Shown piece after piece: positions 22,381-32,179 of a stretch of DNA of 64,000 nt. The notes below the pieces were generated by a model. It was not told the origin of the DNA. It was given only the letters and a program-made list of their open reading frames with translations, and searched no databases. Positions within the stretch are counted from its first letter, which is position 1; each line of letters starts with the position of its first letter. A program made the position numbers and the translations under genes. The DNA is from Hetaerina americana (taxonomy: Eukaryota; Arthropoda; Insecta; Odonata; Calopterygidae): NCBI GenBank assembly GCA_022747635.1, contig JAKTNV010000005.1:84316469-84380468 (forward strand). The letters are read 5' to 3'.

Positions 22381-22960
22381 TTTAGTATCTGTTTGGATGT
22401 ATTCATATAAACTAAATCGACACTAATTAAACTCTTTTTAACCTTCTTTGCCTTAATGCAAATATTCATTTTCATTCTTCCTCACATTCACGTAGGTTTT
22501 AACATTTTCCATACATTGACAAGTGTAAATCAAGTAAATTTTAATGGGAGCTCTTAAGTACCAAATGTCTGCAGCACCTATTCATTTTTTACTTCCAATG
22601 CTAACCTATTTCATGTTATATTTTTTATTCCGTCATTATAACAGTACACAAGCATAGCCCATGCCTGATTTATACTGAAATAAGTGTTATCTAATTTCAT
22701 GGCTCCTTTGTCGAGTTAATTTTTATTCATTCGCAGCCCTTAATATGCGTAGGGACCCTTTTCCAATTTTTAATATTGCTTCTTTCGACGTCTTTAATTC
22801 TATTACCCTGATGGCAAATCTTTTAATATCTCGAAATGAATACTTGTTTTAATTTCCGCGCTGTTCTCGAAATCTATAACTTTCTGTTCTTTTTATTGTT
22901 TTTCCGATCCTCCAAACCCAAACAACATTTTAAGAATTCGGTTACTTGCAAAAACTTATG
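22381..22960. other. Unassigned spacer
   Basis: Possibly more degraded 5' LINE sequence, but no signature. Confidence 0.35.
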
Positions 22961-22966
22961 AAAACG

Positions 22967-23860
22967 ACATCTACATCTGCATCACACTCCACAGACCGCC
23001 GCAATGGCGTGTGGCGGGGGGTGTTAGATCACCAGTTCTAACAACCCCCGCCTACATGCCCAATAATTATATTACATCTCTACATAGGTATTTATTCCAT
23101 CATGCACTCGAACGAAGTTATCAACACGAAAGAAGATATATTCAACAGATTCAAGCGAGATGCAATGGAAGTTCGTCATTGTGATGTAAACAAAATTTTC
23201 ACTTTTCCACGGATTGAAATCTATGGAAAAGTGCTAATTTTGTTTTACTCTCAACGAAAGAAGATATTTGCAATCAGAAATATTCAGCGACACGATTATT
23301 CAATATCAAGATACGTACATTCAAATCACACGGGAACAATGTTATAAACATGGATCGATGAAATTATCATGCAGGGTATTGACAAAATATACAAACTGCA
23401 TATTCTAATTATCTCCTATGCAATTGCTGTAAAATCTATTTTGATCTATAATGGTGATAGGAAAATACGATATTTTAAATCCATCCGTTCCTTGATTTTG
23501 CGCACCTCATCTAATCTACCATAGTAAGTCGGGGCCTGTATTATGTCTTCAACATCCTCAGATAAGTGACCTGCCTCAAATTTAGGCAGTACATTTAACC
23601 TGTATTTCAGCATACGGTTATCTAGTCTCTCCCATTCTAATTCTTCCAATAGTGTCGTGACACTGCTACCTTGTTCATGAAAAAATTCGATAAACCTAGC
23701 TGATCTACTTAAGACTCCATCTAGTTTTAAAGCTAAGCCTAATTCTTATGGATATCATGCATTCGTAGCATACTCTAGGTGGGGCCTATCTAACGTAAAA
23801 TAACAAAGCTATTTTATCAACTTATTTTATTTCCAAAGTTTCTTTTTATGAATCGTATCT
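22967..23860 (-). mobile_element. CR1-like LINE, C-terminal ORF2 to tail, with foldback insertion
   Basis: The tail CATCTACATCTG and module GACCGCCGCAATGGCGTGTG are at 22967-23034. The 3' UTR (23060-23440) is interrupted by a foldback at 23140-23253. ORF2 C-terminus on the minus strand: RPHLEYA-like (about 23790), LARFIEFFHEQGSSVTTLLEE, then the frame 23649-23446 with WERLDNRMLKYRLNVLPKFE, GHLSEDVEDIIQAPTYYGR and VRKIKERMDLKYRIF. The RT palm is missing. Confidence 0.85.
23126..23267. repeat. Foldback insertion with 14-bp target-site duplication
   Basis: ACGAAAGAAGATAT occurs at 23126-23139 and again at 23254-23267, flanking a 114-bp insert. The insert is absent from the related 3' UTRs at 13385-13500 and 47120-47230. 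Its core is an imperfect palindrome: AACAAAATTTTCACTTTTCCAC pairs in reverse with TGGAAAAGTGCTAATTTTGTT. It shares an ATATTCAACAGATTCA-GCGAGAT head with 44625-44660. Confidence 0.75.
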
Positions 23861-24029
23861 CTTTATCTTATCACTGCTAGTTTTTAATTAGCAGTAATAA
23901 AATGAAAAGGTAGGTTAGTAATAACGTATATATCGTAAAAAATAACTTTTTAGTCATAAATATTTCCCTGAGTTGTCAACATTTGGACTTTATAAACGAC
24001 CTTGCGTCGCGTGGCATCAGTGCCTATGT

Positions 24030-24356
24030 CCTTGGGGTGGAGACCAATGTAACCTAAGTTGCATGTCCATGTGGTAGTCGAATTACGCCTTCATTCTTTA
24101 AAAATTCTAGTTCGCTTTTTATCGGATAAATTTTTCTACATTCTTAGGTGCATGTGTTTGTCAGTTGGTATACGCATTTTCATGCGTTTTCATACGTGTG
24201 GGTTAAAAAGGTTTTTGCATGAATGTATATGGGTGTAGGTTTACATAAATGTGTTTTTAATTTTCATGTGGTTTCGTTCTCTTTTACGGGTGATGACCTA
24301 ACACCCCCCGCCACACACCCTTGCGGCGGCTTGCGGGGTGTTCTGTAGATGTAGAC
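24030..24356 (+). mobile_element. CR1-like LINE 3' UTR, uninterrupted reference copy
   Basis: About 270 bp of 3' UTR leading to GGGTGATGACCTAACACCCC, CCGCCACACACCCTTGCGGC, GGCTTGCGGGGTGTTC and the tail TGTAGATGTAGA. This is the cleanest terminal module in the window. Stem arms CCGCC and GGCGG can pair around an ACACACCCTTGC loop, as can CCCCGCC with the downstream GCGGGG; pairing is inference. No ORF2 is attached. Confidence 0.85.
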
Positions 24357-24359
24357 TTA

Positions 24360-25250
24360 CTCTTCGTCAACAACGCTGTTATTAAATGAGATGACCTCCA
24401 TTCTCCGCCACCATTCCTTAACTTTATAGTTCAAATTGGAATCGAGATTTTGATCTGAAGGTCACTAGGAAAATCTGGTGTAAGGACGTACGTGATTCGT
24501 CAAAGAAATCGGATAAAAGTTCGGGAATCGGAATACAGCCAATGCGTGGTCGTCCCAGTGCGTCATCCTCCATATTCATGACATGCGAAAATATGCGAAT
24601 ACCGTCATTTTTCTACGTTTAGTCTCAAACGATGATCACCCGACTCCAGAAAACAAAACAAATAATAATAATAATTCGCCGGTCATTTCCCATTTTCGCA
24701 ATTCCATACTTCCACTCCGTCCAGCACTGGGCAGTCGACCGCACTCGACAAAACAGAAAATGAGTAATATGCAATAAATGTGTGTATATATTAACTTTTC
24801 ATTTCACTTTCGTTTGCTTCCTTTTTTCCCCGCACACCCTGGGGAACAGGAGTCCCCTGTTGCTTCTGATGCTGCTAATATAAAAAAAAGAGAGAGAGTG
24901 CGATTTGTGAGGGCAGGGAGGCAAAAATGCAAACCGTTATGAGTTATGTATGAAGAGGTAATTAATAGCACTGACCTTTGCAGTTCCCCCCCAAAAAAAA
25001 CAAACAAACGCAACTCTTATGAACGGCAACAATTATTAAATGAAGAAAAGAAAAGCAATGACAAATGTAACGCATATATAAGCGTTTCACAAAAGAAAAT
25101 GAAAGTTAATGAATGATTTGATGCTTTGAAAAAAAACAAAATACGACAAAGATGAAACCTAATGCCATAATATGACCTCATTGCTGTGTACGTTTTTGAA
25201 AATATTTTCATTAAATGGTCTTTAAAAAACGAATGAAAGGAAAAAAATAA
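24360..25250. other. Unassigned spacer
   Basis: No gene recognised. The 153-aa minus frame at 25017-25478 overlaps the next mariner and has no signature. Confidence 0.4.
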
Positions 25251-25255
25251 ACGTA

Positions 25256-26008
25256 CGAGGGTCATCCGGAAAGTAGTACCCGTTCGTGCCGCATGAAGTG
25301 CTGACGACGCGAGTAGCCGCTGGACGAGGTCAGATAGCTTCAGTGGCTTGTCTGCCTTCTCTGAGCCAAGTTGCGTGACGCTAGCATTGCCTGTGTTGTT
25401 TCTGTGATTGTTTACAATGTTTAAAAAAATTGAGAACGCCGCCAGTTGTGAAGTGAGGGCAGTGATTAAATTCCTCAATGCAAGAAACGTTCGCCCATGT
25501 GATATTCATCGCCAATTAAAGGAGGTGTATGGAGACAATGTAATGGACGAGTCGTCTGTTCGGCGGTGGTGTCGCAACTTCAACATGGGGAGGGGGAACA
25601 CACACGACGATGAGCGTTCGGAGAGACCGTCTGTCATTACAGACCAACTGGTGAGCTCAGTTGACGAATTCGTGAGGAACGATCGGCGCGTCACAATTGA
25701 TGACATCTGTGAGCATTTTCCCAATGTTTCTCGAACAATTGTTCATGAAATTGTTAAACACCATCTGCATTATGCAAAAATTTGTGCAAGATGGGTCCCT
25801 CGCGTATCTCAATGAGCTGGCGGCGAAGGACTATGCAGCAGGAATACAGAAACTTGTCACACGTTATGACAAATGCCTTAATTTGCTTGGAGATTATGTT
25901 GAGAAGTAGTTTAAAGTATCCTCTTTCAAATAAAATTTTTTATGTTTGTTAATATTTACTTTTGTGTCTTTATTTCACGAACGGGTACTACTTTCCGGAT
26001 GACCCTCG
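25256..26008 (+). mobile_element. Mariner element with intact ends and internal deletion
   Basis: Left end CGAGGGTCATCCGGAAAGTA and right end TACTTTCCGGATGACCCTCG are exact inverted copies, extending to ACCCGTTCGTG. Each end is flanked by TA (25254-25255 and 26009-26010). The element is 753 bp against roughly 1.3 kb for a full mariner. The N-terminal and extreme C-terminal coding parts survive. The ends look well preserved, so it could in principle be mobilised by a related transposase; that is inference. Confidence 0.92.
25417..25815 (+). pseudogene. Mariner transposase, N-terminal DNA-binding domain fused across a deletion
   Basis: The ATG at 25417 opens MFKKIENAASCEVRAVIKFL, then VRPCDIHRQLKEVYGDNVMD, SSVRRWCRNFNMGRG (first HTH), DDERSERPSVITDQLVS linker, RRVTIDDICEHFPNVSRTIV (second HTH) and CARWVPR before a stop at 25815. 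The catalytic core with all three Asp blocks is deleted. In the adjacent frame the last coding part follows directly (about 25790-25909): LNELAAKDYAAGIQKLVTRY, then DKCLNLLGDYVEK, the standard C-terminal ending. The upstream TTG codon could extend the frame by three residues but the ATG is the natural start. Confidence 0.88.
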
Positions 26009-26559
26009 TATGTAGGAAAATGAATTAATTATTATGGCATTTCATATGGTTATGATATTTTACTCTGCTCGTCTGCTTATGAAAAACTCAAAAAACTATC
26101 TCATTGGATGCGAATCAGAAAATGAGAGGTGGAATTACACGTTTTTAAAATGATCACGCACAAGGTACGCATTTGGTGCACGTACGTGTCAGGTACACTA
26201 ACACGTAAGTGCTTGGTGCACGTAATAATGCAAATTATAATGCCGTCCAAGTCATTTCAGGGGCTCACCAATGAGGTTTTATCGGAGCCCTTCTACACCT
26301 ACTTTTCCTTAACGACAATACAAATTTTGTTTGTGGTAAATTTTGCATGCTCACAAATGATGAAAGGGTTTACAGAAATAACCGTAGTCCTGAGGATAAT
26401 GTATCTTAAGCAGGTGACCTTAATGAAATAAAAAACTGGTTCACAACTTTTCAGCCAGAATTAAACTTTAGAAACCGTGCAGTGATGAACTCCTGAATTT
26501 GGAGAAGTTCCCTCCCGAATGTCTACTGCATCAGGAATTCCGAAATAGAAAGTGTAGAC

Positions 26560-27092
26560 TCGACTAAAGATTTAGTCGTCACCCTTATTCAAAACCTCTC
26601 CTGGGTGAAAAACGTACGAGAAATATGTGTATAAGTAAATGGGTGTTAATGTGTAATGTGTATAAATGAGTAATTATTTGTAGAGTAATGAGGAAATGAG
26701 ACTAGGGGGTCAAAATTGATGCTTTCATTCGCTAGGGAGGTGCCATTTAGGATTTGCAGCTAGTATATGGGATACTCATGAATTTGAATTGATGATTGCC
26801 GGTTAAGATCGCGAGTAGCTAGATTTGTAAAATTCCAAGAAACTGCGGAAGATGCCGCAACAGTAACTTTTGAAGGGGTCATCCGCTAAATTTGCATGGC
26901 AAATGCAACAAATACAGAGTGTAAAAATCATTCACCTAGACCGGTATTTCTAAAACTTAGGGGTAGATTTGTAAAACGTTGTCATGACAAACTGAGTAGG
27001 GTATCGAAGTTATCAGAGTAACTAGGTTGGGAATCACTCACGAAGCGAAGGTTAAATTAAAGAAAATATCTGTCGCATTAATTGAAAGCAGA
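26560..27092 (+). mobile_element. CR1-like LINE ORF2 fragment, interrupted by a SINE
   Basis: Plus-strand pieces in CR1 order: SKDLVVTLIQNLSWVKNVRE (26573-26632), a PFRICS-YMGYS segment near 26740, then FVKRCHDKLS and the ESLTKRR-type segment (about 26970-27060). A minus-oriented S1 SINE splits it at 26833-26963. Many stops. Confidence 0.7.
26833..26963 (-). mobile_element. S1 SINE 3' part inserted in CR1
   Basis: Minus strand carries the S1 tail: GTGAATGATTTTTACACTCT, TTGTTGCATTTGCCATGC, AGCGGATGACCCCTTCAAAA, TTGCGGCATCTTCCGCAG and TTTCTTGGAA. The duplicated target TAGATTTGTAAAA flanks it at 26820-26832 and 26964-26976. The tRNA-like head is mostly missing. Confidence 0.8.
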
Positions 27093-27386
27093 TCCCTTTA
27101 TAGATGAGGTTTAGTGGGAGAAATGTTATCCGTCGTTGGTTAGGCCTCATTTAGAATATGCTGCATGTTTATGGAATCCTCACGAAGTTGGATTAATTAC
27201 CGATTTGGATCGCGTGCAGTTTATAGGAGCTAGATTTGTGAAACGTTGTTATGATGAACTTAGTAGTGTATCCGAAATATTAGAGTAGCCAGGTTGGGAA
27301 TCACTCACGGAGAGAATGTTAAGTTAAAATTCAAACCTCTTGCATAAATCAAAGGATGTCTCTTTAGCAGATATGTTGAAAATGTA

Positions 27387-27937
27387 CGGGGTTCGTCCGG
27401 AAAATAAGTGTACTGAGCTCAGGAAAAAAAGTTTATTACACTTTTACATATCTTAAGCTAATATTCCTCAAAATAGGACCCTTGTGAGTCGATACACTTG
27501 TTCCAGCGGCGTTCCCATTCCTGGAACGCTCCCGCGAAGGCATCATCGGGAACCTCTCGAAGACTCGTCGTCGACCTCTTCTCTACCCTCCACGAACAAC
27601 TTGTGCCACCGAAAGATCATGTTTCTGGACATGGCTGACTCCCCGTAAGCCTGGTTAATCATACCGACAGTTTCGGTAGACGATTTCCCAAGCTTTACCG
27701 CAAATTTGATGGAATAACGCTGCTCCAAAAACTTCGGCATCGCGTTCCGTGACGTGGGTCGAAGCGTGGAGGTTCGCGTTAACAGAGCTACACCACAGCT
27801 CAGAGCCGACTGCCTTTTTCAGCGTCGCTTGCCAACATACCCCCCTCCAATCGCAGCCCGTCAGAGCGGTGCTGGGCGCGCCTGGAGCGGCGCGCCCAGC
27901 CCAGGAATCAGTACACTTATTTTCCGGACGAACCCTG
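27387..27937 (-). mobile_element. Mariner deletion derivative nested in CR1
   Basis: Ends CGGGGTTCGTCCGGAAAATA and TATTTTCCGGACGAACCCTG are inverted copies, continuing to AGTGTACTGA. TA flanks both sides (27385-27386, 27938-27939). The element is 551 bp. The minus frame 27740-27543 is the first HTH region: MPKFLEQRYSIKFAVKLGKS, then TVGMINQAYGESAMSRNMIF and RWHKLFVEGREEVDDESS. It runs almost directly into the C-terminal ending (27550-27457: AFAGAFQEWERRWNKCIDSQ then GSYFEEY), with the catalytic core removed. Confidence 0.9.
27871..27900. repeat. Perfect GC-rich hairpin inside the mariner
   Basis: GCTGGGCGCGCC, loop TGGAGC, then GGCGCGCCCAGC: 12-bp perfect arms with a 6-base loop, sitting about 10 bp inside the right terminal repeat, upstream of the transposase remnant. 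Confidence 0.9.
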
Positions 27938-28194
27938 TATCATTACCCCCTTCGTACTACGGTAGGAGAAATGATGCCAATAAATTTAGAGAGATTGAGT
28001 GTAGAACAGATAGATTTAAGATGTCATTTCTTCCACGAACGATGAGGGATCAGAATAACATTGTCCAACCGTGGTAGGATCATATTCGAGTCTAAATTAG
28101 TCTGGTGTGTAGTCACCCCCTGCCGCACACCCTAGCGGTGGCTTGCAGGGTACATAAATGAATAAGAAATAAGAAAATGTGTTATTTGCCTCAT

Positions 28195-28290
28195 CCTTCT
28201 ACAGTAGGCGAGGTCATGAAAATAAGATGAGAGAGATTAGCATGACCCGCAGGTTTATGATGTTGGTTTTCTCAGAAATATAAAATATCA
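28195..28290 (+). mobile_element. Small CR1-like ORF2 C-terminal scrap
   Basis: Encodes YSRRGHENKMREIS then TRRFMMLVFSEI, matching the YYGRRxxxNKxREI...RTDRFKMSFF ending. Confidence 0.5.
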
Positions 28291-28460
28291 AAATAACTGC
28301 TAGCGATCGCAGTAAGGAAAAAAAAAATAATTCATTGAAACGCGTGGTAACCTTGTCATTATTTTTAAAATCTTTATTGTATAGTTCTTCTGGATACTAA
28401 GGCCTCGTCTGCCATGCTTCAAGAAGTATTTTAATATTAGACCTGCATGTACTTCTGTAC
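28291..28460. other. Unassigned spacer
   Basis: Nothing recognised. Confidence 0.3.
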
Positions 28461-28463
28461 ACG

Positions 28464-28588
28464 AACCCGCAAGCCATTGCTAGTACGTGTTATGGCATTT
28501 GTTAGGTCACCAGATATACTACATACTACTGCTGCCCCTCCCCCTCCGCGATCCACCGGAAGAGCGTATGGGAGGGGGGCGATTATAC
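28464..28588 (-). mobile_element. Two adjacent degraded CR1 3' modules
   Basis: ACCCGCAAGCCATTGCTAGT with GTTAGGTCACCAG (28464-28513), then CCGCGATCCACCGGAAGAGC with GGGAGGGGGGCG (28545-28588). The second subtype is also found next to a first one at 36531-36700 (CCCGCGATCCACC), so the pair may be one 3' UTR unit. Confidence 0.6.
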
Positions 28589-28589
28589 T

Positions 28590-29520
28590 GCGTACCGTTA
28601 ATTAAAGTCCGTTAAATATATTATGAATATTATGCCATTAGTAATCACCCCACCGACGACAATAAGAAGAGACAAATAAGGAACCAATTAGAGAGGAAGG
28701 GAAAATTCAATAATATATCACATCTATAAATTTATTTCCAGGCCCCCGACCATCCAAAGGTGCGTGGCTTCGGACGTTAGAAAACCATCCATGAAGTGAT
28801 TTGACTTGGTGGTGATTTGAAGTGATACAGTTTGGATGCTGAAAAATATTTTCGCCAAGACCCACCCAATTATGTTTTGTGTTTCCCCTTATGTTGCTGC
28901 CAAGAGTAGTACCCGAGAAAAATAAATGCTTGAATCTATTCGTTCAACCTCTCTTAGTTCATGACAATTGTTTATCCAACCGATGTAATTGGAGGCTGAA
29001 GTAATGGTATTTCTTTTACGTCGGATGCAAAACCACACGATTTGTATCTTTTTTGATGTGTTCATAATCTAGTTATGAGTATTCGCACATATAAAGGTTC
29101 TAATCGCAGATTTTTCAGTAAATGCATGGCGTTTTGTGATCATTTATAAGAATGTTTAAAAAAATCTGGCGATCTTTCTTTATTTTTTTGCAAATTTGTA
29201 TGCGGGGATTTTTCAGATGGATCTCAAATTCCCGCCGAATACTTTATGAGGGAGCATACTGAAGTAACATTGAACGTCCCATTTACATTTTCCAAATATT
29301 CTTATCATGAATCCCAGCTATTTCTCACAGGTTTATTGCATTATCGTTAATTCTGTATCTTTGAAACTTGTGCATCAATTTGACGCGTGAAATAAAATAA
29401 AATTATCCATTTAAAATCCAACAAAATCGCATCTACCAGATTGTATCTTTACCCAGAATTTACGATACCGAGTGTAAAAGGCCCCAATGGTGGAACATGG
29501 CTAATTTTATTTTTTTTTAT
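28590..29520. other. Unassigned spacer
   Basis: AT-rich, no gene recognised. Confidence 0.4.
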
Positions 29521-29528
29521 TATTTAAG

Positions 29529-29578
29529 TACCCTACAAGTCACCGCTGAGGTGTGTGGCAGGGGCGGATACACACCAG
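29529..29578 (-). mobile_element. CR1-like LINE 3' module, second subtype
   Basis: TACCCTACAAGTCACCGCTG then AGGTGTGTGGCAGGGGCGG and ACACACCAGACTCA: the inverted form of the ending at 28090-28150. Confidence 0.7.
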
Positions 29579-29860
29579 ACTCATTCAAATTTATTATGAA
29601 ATAATATTTTTTTTAAGGTAATCTACCGGTTAATATATGTTTTTGGATGGACACAACGACCAAACAAACATTTCATTACTCGTAACAAAACACAAAATCC
29701 ATCATCCTACTCTATATCAGGTCCCTCGCAATCTCTGAGTACTTTCTTCCTCCCTTCATCCCGTACAACATCCCTATCCTGTTCCTTCCCTTTCCTCTTT
29801 TGCCCAACATTCTCCCCTTTATTACAGTCTTCAACACCCCACTGCCGGTCAATACCCCCT

Positions 29861-30367
29861 TCATCCACTTTTCCTGCCTCCATAGGATTTCTCCCTCTCT
29901 TCGCCCACCATACCAAGTACTTCCTCATTTGTTTTCTTCTCAGTCCATTTCACCTTTTCTATTCTTCTCCACACCCACATTTCAAAAGGCTCCAATCTAC
30001 GTCTATCCTCCTGCTTCAATGACCACGTTTCCGCACCGTACATAGCTACGCTCAATATCAAAGTTTTTACGAGTCTTTTCTTAACTTCCTCACTCAACGT
30101 CCCCGTCATCAACTCCCTCCTTGTGAAAGCCTCTTTGCCTAGCGCAATTCTTCGCCTTACGTCTTTGCCACTTTGACCGTGTTGGTCCAAAACACTACCC
30201 AAATACGTAAACTGTTCTACCTGCTCTAGTTTTTGCCCTCCTATTTCAATGTTTAGCTTAGCCTTTTTATTCCTGGAAAATAGCATAGTCCTTGTTATAT
30301 TTACAATGATTCTCATCCCATGTTTATCGCACTGAATATCCAATGCACTCCTTTGGCTGGCTGACAA
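29861..30367 (-). pseudogene. RTE-type ORF2 thumb and C-terminal domain
   Basis: Continues the RT after a frameshift: ALDIQCDKHGMRIIVNITRT (KTxxM-like), EIGGQKLEQVEQFTYLGSVL, GQSGKDVRRRIALGKEAF, KKRLVKTLILSVAMYGAETW and RLEPFEMWVWRRIEKVKWTE. These are in the order expected for RTE elements. Short frames after it (to 29707) encode a Lys/Arg-rich tail. Stops at the frame junctions make the copy dead. Confidence 0.85.
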
Positions 30368-30747
30368 ACTAGAGCTTGATCATCAACAAACATAACTGAT
30401 TTTAAGAATTCCCCACCCACTTTCATTCCTACCTCGAGTTCTTCCCATGCCTCTTTGATCATTTCCTCTGCATACAGGTTGAACAGCAACGGTGATAATG
30501 GGCAACCCTGCCTTACACCCCTTCCTAACACTGCCCATCCGGGCTCCCCGTTTCCCACCCGCACCTGAGCAGTCTGAGACATGTACAGGTTGCGGATTAG
30601 CCTCCTTTCCCTCCAATCTATTCCTATTTTCTGCAATATACTCATTAGTTTTTCCCAATTCACTCTATCAAACGCTTTTTCGAAATCTACGAAACAGGCA
30701 AATACCTCCTGATTGTGTTCTGTATTCCTCTCGATTAATAATCTCAT
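30313..30747 (-). pseudogene. RTE-type reverse transcriptase palm
   Basis: MRLLIERNTEHNQEVFACFV leads to DFEKAFDRVNWEKL (first catalytic Asp), then IGIDWRERRLIRNLYMSQTA, GRGVRQGCPLSPLLFNLYAE and finally FVDDQALVCQ. The catalytic YxDD box reads FVDD, so both Asp residues are kept although the first residues differ from the usual. The frame is broken after QPAKG near 30350, where a shift moves to the next frame. It starts mid-element; the Met at 30747 is internal and not a native start. Confidence 0.88.
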
Positions 30748-30940
30748 TACTGTAATGGCATCACGCGTACCTCTCCCCTTCCTAAACCCAAACTGATCAT
30801 CCCCTAAGTAATCATTTGCCCTACTCTCTATCCTTTTGTTTATGATCCTGAGAACAACTTTAGCTGCGTGGGATATGAAACTTATCGTTCTGTAGTCCTC
30901 ACATGATGTAGCCTTTACCTTTTTCGGAATAATGAAATAA

Positions 30941-31315
30941 TATATATTTGTTGATTGTTAAGGGGCAAAGGAAGGGTGGAACATATTTCTGATGGATTTG
31001 GTGACTTATATATATCTACATGGTGGCCTGAAAGTCATATCTAGGCTTTGATTCAAAATCAAACATGAAGCATCAAAAATTACGGTTTTCTTTTTTCGTT
31101 AGTCAGTATAAACATGTAAAATAATGCTAACAATGTGCATACATAGTGATGGCTACAGATGATTTCAGTATTGTCTTTAAGAGTTAAATACGTCTCTAAA
31201 AATACGAAACGAGCTCCTAGTAACACTTAGGACAATTCACTTAGGTTAAATGACATAATGAAAACATATAAGGCTACCTGAAATGAAAAAAAATAAATAT
31301 ATTTTATTTCCCCTA
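30941..31315. other. Unassigned spacer
   Basis: AT-rich, nothing recognised. Confidence 0.35.
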
Positions 31316-31319
31316 TCGC

Positions 31320-32060
31320 GGTCAATTACATTTATTCTGATTCCTTATCGGTCGTGGTTAAAATGACATCTTAAATAAAATGTCGATTCTCTAAACCTGT
31401 TCTCTCTTTGATATTACTATGCTGATGTTACTACCGTAGTACAAAAATACATTCTCAACAACATCGCTGTAGAGACCAGCTTCCAATGTATGCAGGAGAT
31501 TTATCATTCTCTGATTGGACCGTCGCTCCGAGAGTAATTCCAAGCCTAATTCCTCTAATAATCTTGAAACGCTACTCAGTTTATCATAACAACGTTTTAC
31601 AAATCTGATTCCTCTACGCTACACGCGATCTAATTCGCCAATCAAACCAAATTCACGGGGATCCCACATACCAGCAGCATTTTCTAAATGAGGCCTAACC
31701 ACCGAAGGATAACTACTCTCTTTAACCTTCTTGTCACATCTCCCCATTACTCTTCTATCTAATCCTATTTTTTGGCAGCTTGTCCGCATATTCTCGGTAC
31801 GTGACCCTAGGTACTCAATTACCATTTCGAAATTTCCTTAAAAGAATCCTCATAGGTAGCCGTATGCGGAGTTTAAAGTCATCAGCAAGAGAATACTAAA
31901 GGCCATTAATTTCACGGCGCAGCATAACGGCGTGATTTAGAAGTGAGTTATGCCAAAGTCATGCGTCATTCATAATTAGGCGTGACATGTTTTCCCTCAC
32001 GTAATTAATCCTCTCTTTCCTTCATCATCTTGGATAATACATCTACAAATCTGCAAGTAC
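31320..32060 (-). mobile_element. CR1-like LINE ORF2 C-terminal copy
   Basis: Minus frame 31825-31619: MVIEYLGSRTENMRTSCQKI, GRCDKKVKESSYPSVVRPHL, ENAAGMWDPREFGLIGELDR. The reading continues in broken form with FVKRCYDKLSSVSRLLEELG, a LEAGLYSDVVENV segment and RPIRNQNKCN near 31330. Non-coding sequence above 31860 matches the region above 19283. No 3' module is visible at the low end. Confidence 0.8.
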
Positions 32061-32179
32061 ATTGGACCTAACTTTTCGACTACCCATAGCTACCGGTGTA
32101 AATTACATATTGCATTGACCTTCTTGTTTTTGCCCTAAGTTATTATTTCTTTCAGAAATTCCTCATACTTCTAACCTTT

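Larger units (their letters stand above)
27095..28155 (+). mobile_element. CR1-like LINE, C-terminal ORF2 to 3' module, split by a mariner
   Basis: The left part reads RPHLEYAACLWNPHEVGLI, TDLDRVQFIGARFVKRCYDE and then LTERML up to the TA at 27385. After the mariner the frame resumes with SLPPSYYGRRNDANKFREIE, CRTDRFKMSFLPRTMRDQNN and a stop near 28077. The 3' UTR ends in CACCCCCTGCCGCACACCCT, AGCGGTGGCTTGCAGGGTAC and ATAAATGAATAAG. This 3' end is of the second module subtype, also seen at 43330-43381 and 29529-29578. Confidence 0.85.
29700..30940 (-). mobile_element. RTE-clade LINE, 5'-truncated
   Basis: Minus strand from about 30935: IIPKKVKATSCEDYRTISFI, SHAAKVVLRIINKRIESRAN and DDQFGFRKGRGTRDAI, continuing into the two long frames described separately, and ending near 29707 with a basic C-terminal stretch. 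The GRGVRQGCPLSPLLFNLY block and the C-terminal WRRIEKVKWTEKKTNEEVLG block are characteristic of RTE-type LINEs rather than CR1. The element has no N-terminal endonuclease. Confidence 0.88.

Noticed and set aside
22967..24356. Recurring GC-rich modules as a CRISPR array
   Set aside because: Copies are dispersed over 60 kb on both strands with irregular spacing and are LINE 3' ends; the genome is eukaryotic.
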